A stretch of DNA of 64,000 nucleotides, taken from NCBI RefSeq assembly GCF_018129385.1, contig NZ_JAFCLN010000002.1:651626-715625 (forward strand). The letters are read 5' to 3'. The position numbers and the translations under genes were made by a program. Shown here one piece after another: positions 9,550 through 18,107 of the stretch; the first letter of the stretch is position 1; each line of letters opens with the position of its first letter. The notes beneath the pieces are model-generated. The model was not told where the DNA came from. It saw only the letters and a list, made by a program, of their open reading frames with translations, and ran no database searches. This DNA comes from Bradyrhizobium lablabi (GTDB lineage: Bacteria > Pseudomonadota > Alphaproteobacteria > Rhizobiales > Xanthobacteraceae).

Positions 9550-9840
9550 TTACGGAGCGGCGCAGTTGGGCAGTGACGACATCAGCGCGGGGCCCTCACA
9601 TGTCGCGCGGCAGCTTCTCGGACCCAGCGGCCAGCCGCGCAGGGCGATCGGCAGCACCGGCCTCGAGGGCGAGCCGTTGTTGATCATGATCGAGGTCAGG
9701 GGATTGGCGCCGTGCGTGGCCTGTATCGGCGTTTCTTCGCCCGTTGGTGAAGTGAAGCGCACGGTCAATGAAAGTCCGTACACGAGCGCGGTCCCGACGG
9801 CCCTTCGTCGCGGTGCAATTGCAAGGTGTTTCCAGTCCAT
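9550..9840 (-). CDS. Small hypothetical protein, doubtful
   Basis: A 96-aa frame in the 520-base gap between the FAD oxidoreductase and the first AraC gene. GGAG lies about 7 bases before the ATG at 9840. The product has no recognisable domain, a mildly hydrophobic N terminus (VGTALVYGLSLTVRF) and two late cysteines. The gap must also contain the promoter of the operon that starts at 9417. It could be a real small gene or chance coding in high-GC DNA; codon statistics or homologues would decide. Confidence 0.3.
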   Translation of the reverse strand: MDWKHLAIAPRRRAVGTALVYGLSLTVRFTSPTGEETPIQATHGANPLTSIMINNGSPSRPVLPIALRGWPLGPRSCRATCEGPALMSSLPNCAAP

Positions 9841-9939
9841 CGTTTGTCTCCGAACGTCGTTGTGTGGACACTGCGATGATTAACGAACCAGATATTCGAC
9901 CGCCCCAGAGCGATTGCCGTACCTGTAGAGAGATTGCTG

Positions 9940-10917
9940 CTAACGCATGCGCCTCCGCCAATCGCTCGGCGTCTCGCCCGTCAGCTTCTTGAAGGCCGCG
10001 GCGAAAGCCGTCTGGGAGGAGTAGCCGAGCGCTGCTGCGACCGAGATGACCGAGGTCTCGGGGTTGCGCAGCATGTCCATGGCCTGCTCGAGACGGTACT
10101 GGCGCAGCCAGGCATGCGGCGAAAGCCCGGTGCTCTCCTTGAAGGCGCGGCAGAAGTGGAAGCGCGACAGGCCGGCATCGGAAGCGAGCGTCGCGAGCGA
10201 GACGTCCGCATCGCTGTCCGAGCGCAGGCGCTCGACGGCGCGGCGGAGTGTCGTCGGCGACAACCCGCCGATGACGGGCTGTATGGCGGCAGGCGAACCT
10301 GCGTGGGCGGCCAAAAGGCGCGTGGCCATGAGATCCGTCAGTTGCTGCCTGAACAGCGCATCCAATGTCGTACTGCCTTCCATCGCATCTGTGGCGCTGA
10401 GGAGCAGCCGGGATGTAACGGGGTCGGGATGCCCGGTCCGCTCCAGGAGATCGCCGGGACCGGCCAGGCCGGCTTCGAGAGCAACCCGCTGGAGCGTTGC
10501 CTGCGGAAGGTAGAGGTGAACGACCGTCAGCGGCTCGTAGACGTCCCATCGGGATGACGATCCGGCCGGAATCACCGTCACGGTCCCCGAACGCACCGTC
10601 CCGGCGACAACCGATTTTCCGGACCGGCGCTCGAACCGCTGTGGTCCGGCGGGAAAGGTCATGATCACGTGATCAGCCATCGGTTCGACGATGTCGTGCA
10701 GGGGATCATGTTTCCAGTATGCAATCACGCCATTCGACGGGTCTGAAGCCGTGCGGAGCGGCGCCATCTTGAGCACGCGTTCCATTTCGGCATCGGCGGG
10801 ACGTCGATCGGCAGGCGCTGATGGGTGCTGGCGTTCCTCGGGAGCGCCCGGCGGAGCCTTCGAAGGATCGTTCGCGATCAGCTTGCTCATGGACTGTGCT
10901 CGCATCGGCAAGGTCAT
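9940..10917 (-). CDS. AraC-family transcriptional regulator (copy 1)
   Basis: 325 aa with a variable N-terminal half, probably the effector or dimer domain, and a C-terminal AraC double helix-turn-helix (about residues 215-322: SLATLASDAGLSRFHFCRAF, then VAAALGYSSQTAFAAAFKKL). The start at 10917 has GGAG upstream. It is a close paralogue, of identical length, of the gene at 11161-12138, and both share an upstream segment, so the pair arose by tandem duplication. It is the regulator nearest to the efflux/acetoacetate operon and a reasonable candidate for its activator; this is inferred from position. Confidence 0.92.
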   Translation of the reverse strand: MTLPMRAQSMSKLIANDPSKAPPGAPEERQHPSAPADRRPADAEMERVLKMAPLRTASDPSNGVIAYWKHDPLHDIVEPMADHVIMTFPAGPQRFERRSGKSVVAGTVRSGTVTVIPAGSSSRWDVYEPLTVVHLYLPQATLQRVALEAGLAGPGDLLERTGHPDPVTSRLLLSATDAMEGSTTLDALFRQQLTDLMATRLLAAHAGSPAAIQPVIGGLSPTTLRRAVERLRSDSDADVSLATLASDAGLSRFHFCRAFKESTGLSPHAWLRQYRLEQAMDMLRNPETSVISVAAALGYSSQTAFAAAFKKLTGETPSDWRRRMR

Positions 10918-11014
10918 GCGCCCACTCCGCGATCGCGCCGGGCGAAGGCCCCATTGCCTTCCGTGTGGTCGCAGTATGAAGGGGGGCGCAGCGCCGCGGA
11001 ATCGTGCAGCGAGT

Positions 11015-11138
11015 CTAGTGACGCTGGTTTGGCGGGTAGCTCGACCTGTACCTTGGGATAGGTGGACGCGATGCCCGCTATTGCGCAGTCATTCGCTCCC
11101 TCGAGCAAAAGCCTGGTGAGCGGGCCGAATTAAGTCGC
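11015..11138. repeat. Duplicated upstream region of AraC genes, copy 1
   Basis: The first ~53 bases (from ctagtgacgctggtttggcg) match the copy at 12203-12324 with two differences. The middle has diverged, and both copies end in the identical gggccgaattaagtcgc. It sits about 100 bases upstream of AraC copy 1. The conserved block probably holds the promoter or an AraC/autoregulatory site kept after duplication. Confidence 0.8.
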
Positions 11139-11160
11139 CGTCGGTGGCGTCTGCTCCGCG

Positions 11161-12138
11161 CTAGCGGATGCGCCTGCGCCAATCGCTCGGCGTTTCGCCC
11201 GTCAGCTTCTTGAACGCCGCGGCGAAGGCGGTCTGGGAGGAATAGCCAAGCGCGGCCGCGACCGAGACGATCGACTCATCAGGGTTGCGCAGCATCTCCA
11301 TGGCCTGCTCGAGGCGGTACTGCCGCAGCCAGGCATGCGGTGAAAGCCCGGCGCTTTCCTTGAAGGCGCGGCAGAAATGGAAGCGCGACAGACCGGCTTC
11401 CGAAGCGAGCGCCGAGAGCGAGACGTCCGCATCGCTGTCCGAGCGCAACCGTTCGATAGCGCGGATCAGCACCTTCGGCGAAAGCCCGCCCATGGTCGGC
11501 TGGACCGTGGCTGGCGAGCCGGTGTGCGCAGCCAGGAGACGCGTCGCCAGCAAGTCGGTCAGTTGCTGCCTGAACAGCGTATCCAGGGCCCCGTTGCCCT
11601 CCACGGCATCCGCTGCGCTCAGGAGCAAGCGCGATGTAATGGCGTCGGGATGCGCCGTTCGCTCCAGGAGATTGATCGGCGCGGCGGCGTTGGCCTCGTC
11701 GGCAACGCGCGCGAGCGTTGTGTGAGGAAGGTAGAGCTGCACGACATCGACGGGTTTCGGAATATCCCATCGGGAGCTGGACCCCTCCGGAATGATGATC
11801 ACGACCCCGGGGCGAAACGTTCCGATCGCAACCGATCTTCCTGACCGCCGCTCCATGCGCTGCATGGTGCCATTGTAAGCCATGATGACGTGGTGGCTCA
11901 TCGGCTCGACGACGTCGTGCAATGGTTCATGTTTCCAGTGCGCAATGCCCGCGCCGGAGGCATCCAATGCCATGCGGAACGGTTCGGTCCTGAGTACGCG
12001 CGCCATCTCCGCATTGGCAGAACGGTGGTCGGCAAGTGCCGTTTGGTGCTGGCGCTGCTCGGGAGCGGCCGGCTGATCGTTCAAGGAAGCGTTTACGATA
12101 GGTTTACTCATGGATCGCGCTCGCATCGGGGAAGCCAT
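11161..12138 (-). CDS. AraC-family transcriptional regulator (copy 2)
   Basis: 325-aa paralogue of the neighbouring gene, with the same plan: N-terminal sensing half (ERRSGRSVAIGTFRPG, EGSSSRWDI) and C-terminal AraC helix-turn-helix pair (SLSALASEAGLSRFHFCRAF; LGYSSQTAFAAAFKKL). The DNA-binding half is nearly identical to copy 1 while the N-terminal half differs more. That pattern suggests similar sites but perhaps different signals. The ATG at 12138 was chosen for the GGAGGG 6 bases upstream; the frame stays open to 12276. It lies just downstream of the histidine-kinase gene. Confidence 0.92.
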   Translation of the reverse strand: MASPMRARSMSKPIVNASLNDQPAAPEQRQHQTALADHRSANAEMARVLRTEPFRMALDASGAGIAHWKHEPLHDVVEPMSHHVIMAYNGTMQRMERRSGRSVAIGTFRPGVVIIIPEGSSSRWDIPKPVDVVQLYLPHTTLARVADEANAAAPINLLERTAHPDAITSRLLLSAADAVEGNGALDTLFRQQLTDLLATRLLAAHTGSPATVQPTMGGLSPKVLIRAIERLRSDSDADVSLSALASEAGLSRFHFCRAFKESAGLSPHAWLRQYRLEQAMEMLRNPDESIVSVAAALGYSSQTAFAAAFKKLTGETPSDWRRRIR

Positions 12139-12202
12139 GACGCTCCCTCCGCAGACTGCGTCGGGGCGAAGGGCCCGCACCATGATGAGGGATGCTGCGG
12201 GA

Positions 12203-12324
12203 CTAGTGACGCTGGTTTGGCGGGTAGATCGACCCGTACCTTGGGATAGGTGGACGCAGTGTCCGCTGTTGTGCAAACGATCGCGTCGTGAATCAACCGT
12301 GCTGAGAGGGCCGAATTAAGTCGC
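12203..12324. repeat. Duplicated upstream region of AraC genes, copy 2
   Basis: Second copy of the segment at 11015-11138, in the same orientation and 65 bases upstream of AraC copy 2. The block ctagtgacgctggtttggcg through ttgggataggtggacgc is conserved, and the copy ends in gggccgaattaagtcgc right at the stop of the histidine-kinase gene. Confidence 0.8.
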
Positions 12325-14408
12325 TACAGCGGGGCGGCCTCGACAATCGTCGGCACCGGCAGCGTAAAGCGGAAATGGGCGCCGCCGTTCGGACGGTTCG
12401 AGCCCGAGATTTGGCCGCCATGTGCGGAGATGATCGATTGGCAAATGGCGAGACCGATGCCGATGCCGGCTTCCTTGGTGCTGAAGAAAGTCTCGAAGAT
12501 GCGATCGATATCCGCGGCGGCAAGGCCCGGCCCGTTGTCAAGCACGGAAAACACGACCCAGCCATCCTGATCCAGCGATGTCTGCACATCTATCTGGCGT
12601 ACCGGCTGCCCTGACTGGGTGATGGCCTGGATGCTGTTGACCAGCAGGTTAATGATTACCTGCTGCAACTGGATTCGATCGCCCATGACGCGGGGCAGGC
12701 CGGAGCCGAACGACATCGATAGGGTAACAAACTTCGATTCGATGTCATGACGGATGAACAGCAGAGCCTCTTCAACGATCTCGTTGAAGTCGACGAGATG
12801 TTTCTCGCCTTCCTGCTTCGCCGCCATGCCGCGCATGCGATGAATGATATCGCTCGCCCGGCGCGCGTTCGATACGATCCGGGACGTGAGCTGTGTGACC
12901 TTCTCGATGTTGTGATCGTCGCGCGCCAGCCATCTCAGGCTGGTCTCGCCATTGGTCATGATCGCCGCGAGCGGCTGGTTGATCTCGTGCGCGATCGAGG
13001 TGGCCAGTTCGCCCAGCGTCGCGATGCGGCCGCAATGGGTGAAGTCGGCCTGCAATTTTCGAAGCTGCTGCTCTGCGTTCACTCTTTCGCTGATGTCCTG
13101 CATGGTCAGAAAGGTGGTATCGAGCTGCTCGGGTGGCCTCGGATATGTGACTGTCAGCAGGACATCGATCACCGTGCCGTCAAAGGCGCGGATCCTGGTC
13201 TCTTCGAAGAAATTCCGCCGGCCTTCGAAGTGAGCGATCATGATCCGCTTGGCGAGCCCGTTGGCGGCGACAAACAGATATCGAATGGGCTTGATGAGGT
13301 CGGCGGCGTTTTTGGCGCGAAACAGCGATACCGCATCCCGGTTTACTTCCGTGATACGCACCAGCTCTCCGGAATGCCTGACAAGCTCCGGATTCCGGTC
13401 GAGATAGGCAGCGATGTCGCGTACGCCGTTTGCTTTCAATTGATCGAACGCCTCTCCCATGCGCCGGGAATCGATTTGCCACAGGGCGGTCGGCAGATAT
13501 TGAATCAGCTTGCGGTACCGCTCCTCGCTCGCCTGCAATTCCCAGGAGGTGCGATCGTCATTCGCTTCGCCGTTGATCGTCACGAATACGGTGCCGGGCG
13601 GCTTTGGCTCGCCACAACGCCATGCCCTGACGACCGCGTTGCGGATGGTTCCGCCCGCGACCATCTTGCGCCGATGGAGGCGCGAGCTGTCATCGGCCAC
13701 GGCTTCGATCAGGGCCGCGAGCGCGGAACGGCATTCGGCCGGCCAGAATGCGCCGACGGGTTGACCGACCATCTGCTCGAGACCGGCATGCGCCCCGAAC
13801 ATTCGCACCGCGCGGTTGTTGACGGCCGAGATGCGGGTGGCAGTCAGCAGTTTTTCGACCCATTCCGGGTGTTCATCGAGATTGTCGATGATGCCGCGGT
13901 TTCTGAGTTCGCCGATGGTTCGGAGCACAGAGCGCGCGGACGAGGTATCGAGCTCCCAACAGGCGGCAAGGCCAGCCTGAAGCTCGGCATCCATGCGCAG
14001 GGTTGCCGCTTCGGACATCTCTCCGGCATTTCGTCCGAATTCAACGATATCGAGCAACGTGCCGGCTGCGTCACGCCTCACGGTCTGCCTGATAGCGACT
14101 GTAACTTCCGCGCCGGTCAGGCAGCGGCGGCGGACCACGCCCTGCCATCGGCCCTCCCGTATCAGCGCGTTCGCATGGCCGGCGTCGTCGCCGCCGGATG
14201 GGTGGAGCGTTGCCAGATTCTGTCCGATCATGGCCATGGCAGGCCATCCGTAGAGAGCTTCCGACGCCGCATTCCAGTACTTGATGACGCCGTGGCCGTC
14301 GCGGACGATCACGCTTTCGGATGCGAAATCGGACAGCTCCATTCCCGGTGGAGACGTGAAGGCCGGCTCGCTCCGGCTCCTCACCTCCTTGTGGACGAAG
14401 CTAGCCAT
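12324..14408 (-). CDS. PAS-domain sensor histidine kinase (FixL-like class)
   Basis: 694 aa, no membrane helices, so probably a cytoplasmic sensor. A PAS domain spans about residues 25-130 (VIKYWNAASEALYGWP). Two further PAS-like regions each carry a related helical segment (GIIDNLDEHPEWVEKL and VRDIAAYLDRNPELVR), suggesting internal duplication. The kinase core has the H-box AHEINQPLAAI with His474, N-box INLLVNSIQAI, G1 DNGPGL and G2 GIGIGLAI. Its ATG overlaps the stop of the receiver gene by one base (TGATG) and lacks its own ribosome site, so it is translationally coupled. Ligand unknown; no haem-binding FixL motif was verified. Confidence 0.92.
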   Translation of the reverse strand: MASFVHKEVRSRSEPAFTSPPGMELSDFASESVIVRDGHGVIKYWNAASEALYGWPAMAMIGQNLATLHPSGGDDAGHANALIREGRWQGVVRRRCLTGAEVTVAIRQTVRRDAAGTLLDIVEFGRNAGEMSEAATLRMDAELQAGLAACWELDTSSARSVLRTIGELRNRGIIDNLDEHPEWVEKLLTATRISAVNNRAVRMFGAHAGLEQMVGQPVGAFWPAECRSALAALIEAVADDSSRLHRRKMVAGGTIRNAVVRAWRCGEPKPPGTVFVTINGEANDDRTSWELQASEERYRKLIQYLPTALWQIDSRRMGEAFDQLKANGVRDIAAYLDRNPELVRHSGELVRITEVNRDAVSLFRAKNAADLIKPIRYLFVAANGLAKRIMIAHFEGRRNFFEETRIRAFDGTVIDVLLTVTYPRPPEQLDTTFLTMQDISERVNAEQQLRKLQADFTHCGRIATLGELATSIAHEINQPLAAIMTNGETSLRWLARDDHNIEKVTQLTSRIVSNARRASDIIHRMRGMAAKQEGEKHLVDFNEIVEEALLFIRHDIESKFVTLSMSFGSGLPRVMGDRIQLQQVIINLLVNSIQAITQSGQPVRQIDVQTSLDQDGWVVFSVLDNGPGLAAADIDRIFETFFSTKEAGIGIGLAICQSIISAHGGQISGSNRPNGGAHFRFTLPVPTIVEAAPL

Positions 14409-14809
14409 CAGGAGACTTCCCGTCCGTCATCGCCACAGCGAGAGCCAGCCAGGGCGGACTGCAAATGACCAAGCAAGGCTTCGCTGCTGACCGGCTTGGT
14501 CAGATAGGCATGCGCGCCGCCGTGGATGGCGCGCGACCGGGTTGCGCTGGTGGTATCGGCTGTGACGATGATGACCGGAATCCGGGAGCCGATGGTTCGC
14601 AGGTGCTGTAGCAGGTCGAGGCCGCTATGGCCCGGCATGCTCACGTCGGTGATCAGGCAATCGAACCTGCCCGGGACGTATTCCGCCATGAAGGCCTCCG
14701 CTCGATCGAACGTGCGACACGACAGTTCCAGCACCAGAAGGAGGTCCGAGAGGGCCTCCCGGACGGCTTCATCGTCATCTACGATCGCGACTAAGGGCGC
14801 TTTGGACAA
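14408..14809 (-). CDS. Stand-alone receiver-domain response regulator
   Basis: About 133 aa, consisting only of a CheY-like receiver: acidic pocket VDDDE, phospho-acceptor Asp55 in LITDVSMPG, Thr in IIVTAD, and Lys in YLTKPVS. There is no output domain. No ATG exists in frame upstream of the receiver. The TTG at 14809 is the most economical start, but its ribosome site is weak, and a TTG at 14956 inside the FixJ-like gene is an alternative. Placed between the FixJ-like regulator and the kinase, it may act as a phosphate sink or a second target of the kinase. Confidence 0.82.
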   Translation of the reverse strand: MSKAPLVAIVDDDEAVREALSDLLLVLELSCRTFDRAEAFMAEYVPGRFDCLITDVSMPGHSGLDLLQHLRTIGSRIPVIIVTADTTSATRSRAIHGGAHAYLTKPVSSEALLGHLQSALAGSRCGDDGREVS

Positions 14810-14891
14810 ACGGACTGCTCTCGCTAGGGCGGCCGGACGGCCAATTCCCTCATCTGATCCGTTGCCGGCCTGATCGTAACCATCCTTTGGT

Positions 14892-15602
14892 CTAGGGTGA
14901 TTTCTCCTCCCGGATATCCGCAGGGAGTATCTCCCAGATCCGGATGAGCTGGCCAACGGACGTGGCCTGCATTTTCCTTGTCACACTGCCGCGGTGCAGC
15001 TTGACGGTGACCTCACTGATGCCGAGATCGAACGCGATCTGCTTGTTCAGCCGTCCCCGTGCCACTTCGCGCAGGACCTCGCGCTCGCGCGGCGTCAGTT
15101 TCGCGTAGCGGTCGACGTGCTGTTTGATGTTCCGGGCTGCGCTCCTCAGCGAGACGTCTTTTTCGATTCCCACCGTGACCGCGTCGAGCAGCGTCTGGTC
15201 TCTTACCGGCTTTGTCAGAAAGTCGACGGCGCCTGCCTTCATGGCCTGAACCGTCATGGCGATGTCGCCATGGCCGGTGAGGAAGATGACCGGCCGCGTA
15301 TTGCCGTTGGCGGTGAGGTGCTGCTGGAGATCGAGGCCGCTCGCGCCGGGCATGCGGACATCGAGGATCAGGCAGCCCGGCCGGTCCGGTAGATCAGCCT
15401 GTAGCAATTCTTGCGTCGACCCGAAACAGCATGCATCGATTCCGACCGACAGCAGGAGTTCCTCGAGCGCCAGCCGGATTTCCTCGTCATCGTCCACGAT
15501 CAGGACGAGCGGACGCTCGCTATGGTCGGCAGTTGTGCTCATGGGAAGGCGGGGCGGGTAGGGTCGTGCAGATGTGCCGGCGGATGCAGTTGTCCCAAAC
15601 AT
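14892..15602 (-). CDS. FixJ/NodW-type response regulator
   Basis: 236 aa. An N-terminal receiver (VDDDEE, phospho-acceptor Asp81 in LILDVRMPG, FLTKPV) is followed by a LuxR/FixJ helix-turn-helix (LTPREREVLREVARGRLNKQ, then FDLGISEVTVKLHRG). The start at 15602 has AAGGAG upstream; an internal ATG at 15542 would remove 20 residues before the conserved part but has no ribosome site. It heads the operon FixJ-like, receiver, PAS kinase. The cognate kinase is presumably the product at 12324-14408. Confidence 0.93.
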   Translation of the reverse strand: MFGTTASAGTSARPYPPRLPMSTTADHSERPLVLIVDDDEEIRLALEELLLSVGIDACCFGSTQELLQADLPDRPGCLILDVRMPGASGLDLQQHLTANGNTRPVIFLTGHGDIAMTVQAMKAGAVDFLTKPVRDQTLLDAVTVGIEKDVSLRSAARNIKQHVDRYAKLTPREREVLREVARGRLNKQIAFDLGISEVTVKLHRGSVTRKMQATSVGQLIRIWEILPADIREEKSP

Positions 15603-15913
15603 GGCCTGGTCTCCTTAAGTCCCTTCGGCTCCCTGGTCGTCACCGTCTTCAGCAAGGGATCTTGAAGTCCCTCTTCTCGGGATGTCTTGTAGGCGCCGGG
15701 TGGCTCCGGAGTCTTTCCCAAAGCCGCTATCCTTTGCCGGAACCTGCTCCAAGCCGCCGTGACGCGCCGCCTTGCGACCAAAGTCGTAATCGAGCGCGGC
15801 GAACGGTCGCGGCCTACCGCTGTCGAGCCAGACGGCCGGGGCTACAAGTGCTTGTGATGCGTGGCACTCTTGCGGTTGGGCAACACCACTGACATTTTCG
15901 CACACCCACAGAG
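15603..15913. other. Divergent intergenic region
   Basis: 311 bases between the FixJ-like gene (minus) and an AraC gene (plus), so it should hold both promoters. No convincing gene was seen. The stretch 15689-15757 resembles 17925-17991 near the peroxidase gene, including the identical 17-mer gtctttcccaaagccgc at 15711 and 17945. Confidence 0.5.
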
Positions 15914-16951
15914 ATGCTCGTTTTGTACAAGCGAGCATTGCCGCTCACTGATATTCAGGTGCGGAGTCGCGACCTCGCAGGGCATGACCTGCACGGGTCC
16001 CCACGGATGAGATCGATTCATATGGCGCAGGCGCCCTCTATCGGACAAATGCTCGGGCGGCCGTTGCACCTGAAGGACGCGCCCTCGCTCATCACGCGCT
16101 CGTTGCGCAGCGCGGAGCTCGCAGTGACCGAAACGCGCGACGACGATCCGGTGCCGGGCCTTTGCGGCGCATTTCCCGCCGACGATGCCTACATGGTAAG
16201 CCTCAAATTCCGCGACTACCCGGACTGCGAGTGCTGGGAACGCGGCCGCTGCGTGGTCAAGACCGATGTCCGTGCCGGCGCGACCTATCTGTATGACCTC
16301 AAGCGCGATCCGCGCTACGTGATCGACAAGCCGTTCCACTCGCTCTTTTTCTATCTGCCGCGCTCGGCGCTCGATGACATCGCAAGGCAGGCCCGCAAGC
16401 CGTGGACCGGCGAACTCGCCTATGAGCCCGGCATCGGCCATGACGACACCGTCGTCCGGCATCTCGGTACGTCGTTTGTCGAGGCACTGCGGCGGCCGGA
16501 AGAAGCCAATCAGCTTTTCGTCGACCACATGATGCTTGCACTCACGGCCCACGTCACCCAGACCTATGGCGGACTGCGGCCCGGCGCCGAGCCGGCCCGC
16601 GGCGGCCTTGCGTCGTGGCAGGTGAAGCGGGCCTGCGAAAAGCTTGAGTCCGACCTCAGCGGCAAACTTTCGCTGGAGCAGATCGCCGCCGAGTTCGATC
16701 TCTCGGTCAGCCACTTCTCGCGCGCTTTCCGAATCTCTACCGGCCTGCCGCCACATCAGTGGCTGCTTCGCCAGCGCATCAAGGCGGCCAAGCAGTTGAT
16801 GAGCGTCCGCGACCTGCCGCTGTCGGAGATTGCGATCTCGGCCGGCTTTGCCAATCAAAGCCACTTTACGCGGGTGTTTTCGGCCGTGGCCGGGGTCAGC
16901 CCGGCGGCGTGGCGCCGTGAGGTGCAGGGCGCTAACGAAGCCGCAGGTTGA
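15914..16951 (+). CDS. AraC-family transcriptional regulator
   Basis: 345 aa as drawn. The C-terminal ~100 residues are an AraC DNA-binding domain (LSLEQIAAEFDLSVSHFSRA, LPLSEIAISAGFANQSHFTR). The N-terminal half (DDAYMVSLKFRDYPDCECWE) has no close likeness to copies 1 and 2. The true start is uncertain: the first ~36 residues do not look coding, no start has a strong ribosome site, and in-frame ATGs at 16007 and 16022 are good alternatives. It is convergent with the catalase-related peroxidase gene, the stops being only 1 base apart, and divergent from the two-component operon. Confidence 0.87.
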   Translation: MLVLYKRALPLTDIQVRSRDLAGHDLHGSPRMRSIHMAQAPSIGQMLGRPLHLKDAPSLITRSLRSAELAVTETRDDDPVPGLCGAFPADDAYMVSLKFRDYPDCECWERGRCVVKTDVRAGATYLYDLKRDPRYVIDKPFHSLFFYLPRSALDDIARQARKPWTGELAYEPGIGHDDTVVRHLGTSFVEALRRPEEANQLFVDHMMLALTAHVTQTYGGLRPGAEPARGGLASWQVKRACEKLESDLSGKLSLEQIAAEFDLSVSHFSRAFRISTGLPPHQWLLRQRIKAAKQLMSVRDLPLSEIAISAGFANQSHFTRVFSAVAGVSPAAWRREVQGANEAAG

Positions 16952-16952
16952 T

Positions 16953-17888
16953 CTACCTGGCGGCGCGCTTTGCCGGTGAGATGGCATAGGCAATGCCGCG
17001 CGCCGCAAAGATTTCGTCCGGCGGCCGGTCGATGCCTTCCGCCAGATTTGCCGGATCGAATCCAAGCGCATCGCAGGTTTCGTCCGCTTCAAGCCCGGTG
17101 ATGACGATTGTCCCGAGCCGTACCGCCTCGCGGCGGTCCTCGTCCGGCCAGCGGACGGTCACATCCATGACGGGATCACCGGGACGGTCAAGCAGCGCCA
17201 TGACGTTGAAGCGGACATCCCCCGTGGCGATCCGGCTTTCGAGGTCGTCATGCAGCAAGGCGGCGGACATGGCCTTGGTCCCGGCTGTGTTCCTGGCCGG
17301 CTTGACCTCTCTGCCGGCGGGGACGACCTTGAACTTGATGAAGCGCGTCTCGCCCTTTGCGTTTGTCGCCGGAAAACAATGAACGCCCCAATAGGTGGTG
17401 CCGGCAAAGCTGGCGGGCGGCGGATGGGCCGCGAGGTAGTCGGCCTGACGCAGCGTTTCCGGATTGGCGGCGGAGAACGCCCGCAGTTTCCTGATGTTCG
17501 GCTTGCCGTCCACCCGCGGAATGCGCACTTCCAGGAAAGCCAGCATCTGGTCGAGCGTTTTCGCGAAATGGACCGGCGCGCTCTCGACCAATATGTCCGA
17601 GCGATGGTCGGCCCCACCGAGCCTGAAACTGAAGCCGAGCAGTGCAAGGCTGTTGGCGTCAGGCGCGTCGGGATTTCCGTCAATCGAAAACCGTGCCAGC
17701 ACGCGGGATGGCCTTGTGAAGCTGCGGGATTTTGTAATTTCCTTCGCCTGGTCGGAGGCGGCATAGGTGCCGCGAACGCATTGGCCTTTGACGAAGTGCG
17801 CGCGCGCCTTTGGCAGCCCGCCGGATACGGCTTTGAGGGCGGCGACGATGGATGCGGGCGTGGCGGCGCCGGCAGGAAACCGGGACAC
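16953..17888 (-). CDS. Catalase-related peroxidase
   Basis: About 311 aa of the small catalase-family peroxidase group, which use haem and peroxide but lack the full catalase domain set. Visible are TPASIVAALKAVSGG, RAHFVKGQC with the likely distal His, VLARFSIDGNPDAPDANS, and the mid-domain TTYWGVHCFPATNAKGETRF. The frame stays open to 18101, but the upstream part does not look like protein. A GTG at 17888 preceded by AAAGG is the best start. Many relatives have a signal peptide and none is visible here, so the N terminus may be wrong or lost. Confidence 0.72.
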   Translation of the reverse strand: MSRFPAGAATPASIVAALKAVSGGLPKARAHFVKGQCVRGTYAASDQAKEITKSRSFTRPSRVLARFSIDGNPDAPDANSLALLGFSFRLGGADHRSDILVESAPVHFAKTLDQMLAFLEVRIPRVDGKPNIRKLRAFSAANPETLRQADYLAAHPPPASFAGTTYWGVHCFPATNAKGETRFIKFKVVPAGREVKPARNTAGTKAMSAALLHDDLESRIATGDVRFNVMALLDRPGDPVMDVTVRWPDEDRREAVRLGTIVITGLEADETCDALGFDPANLAEGIDRPPDEIFAARGIAYAISPAKRAAR

Positions 17889-18107
17889 GAAGAACCTTTG
17901 GTTTAGCGCGTTAGGTACGCGTTGTAGTTGCCGTGCACCAGGCCGTCTTTCCCAAAGCCGCCATGACTTGTCCGATCCTGCTTCGGGTTTGCCGCGGCAT
18001 GCGCCGTCCGGCTGATCGACCCTGGACCACGGGATAGGAGCGCGAACCCCTCGTACGATAGCGCGCAAGGTTCCATGCGACGCATCCTTGCGCCAGCGCA
18101 AGCGAAT

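Noticed and set aside
12747..14468. Long plus-strand frame of 573 codons across the histidine kinase gene
   Set aside because: It is antisense to a clear PAS kinase and its product has no domain pattern; high-GC genes often leave such open antisense frames.
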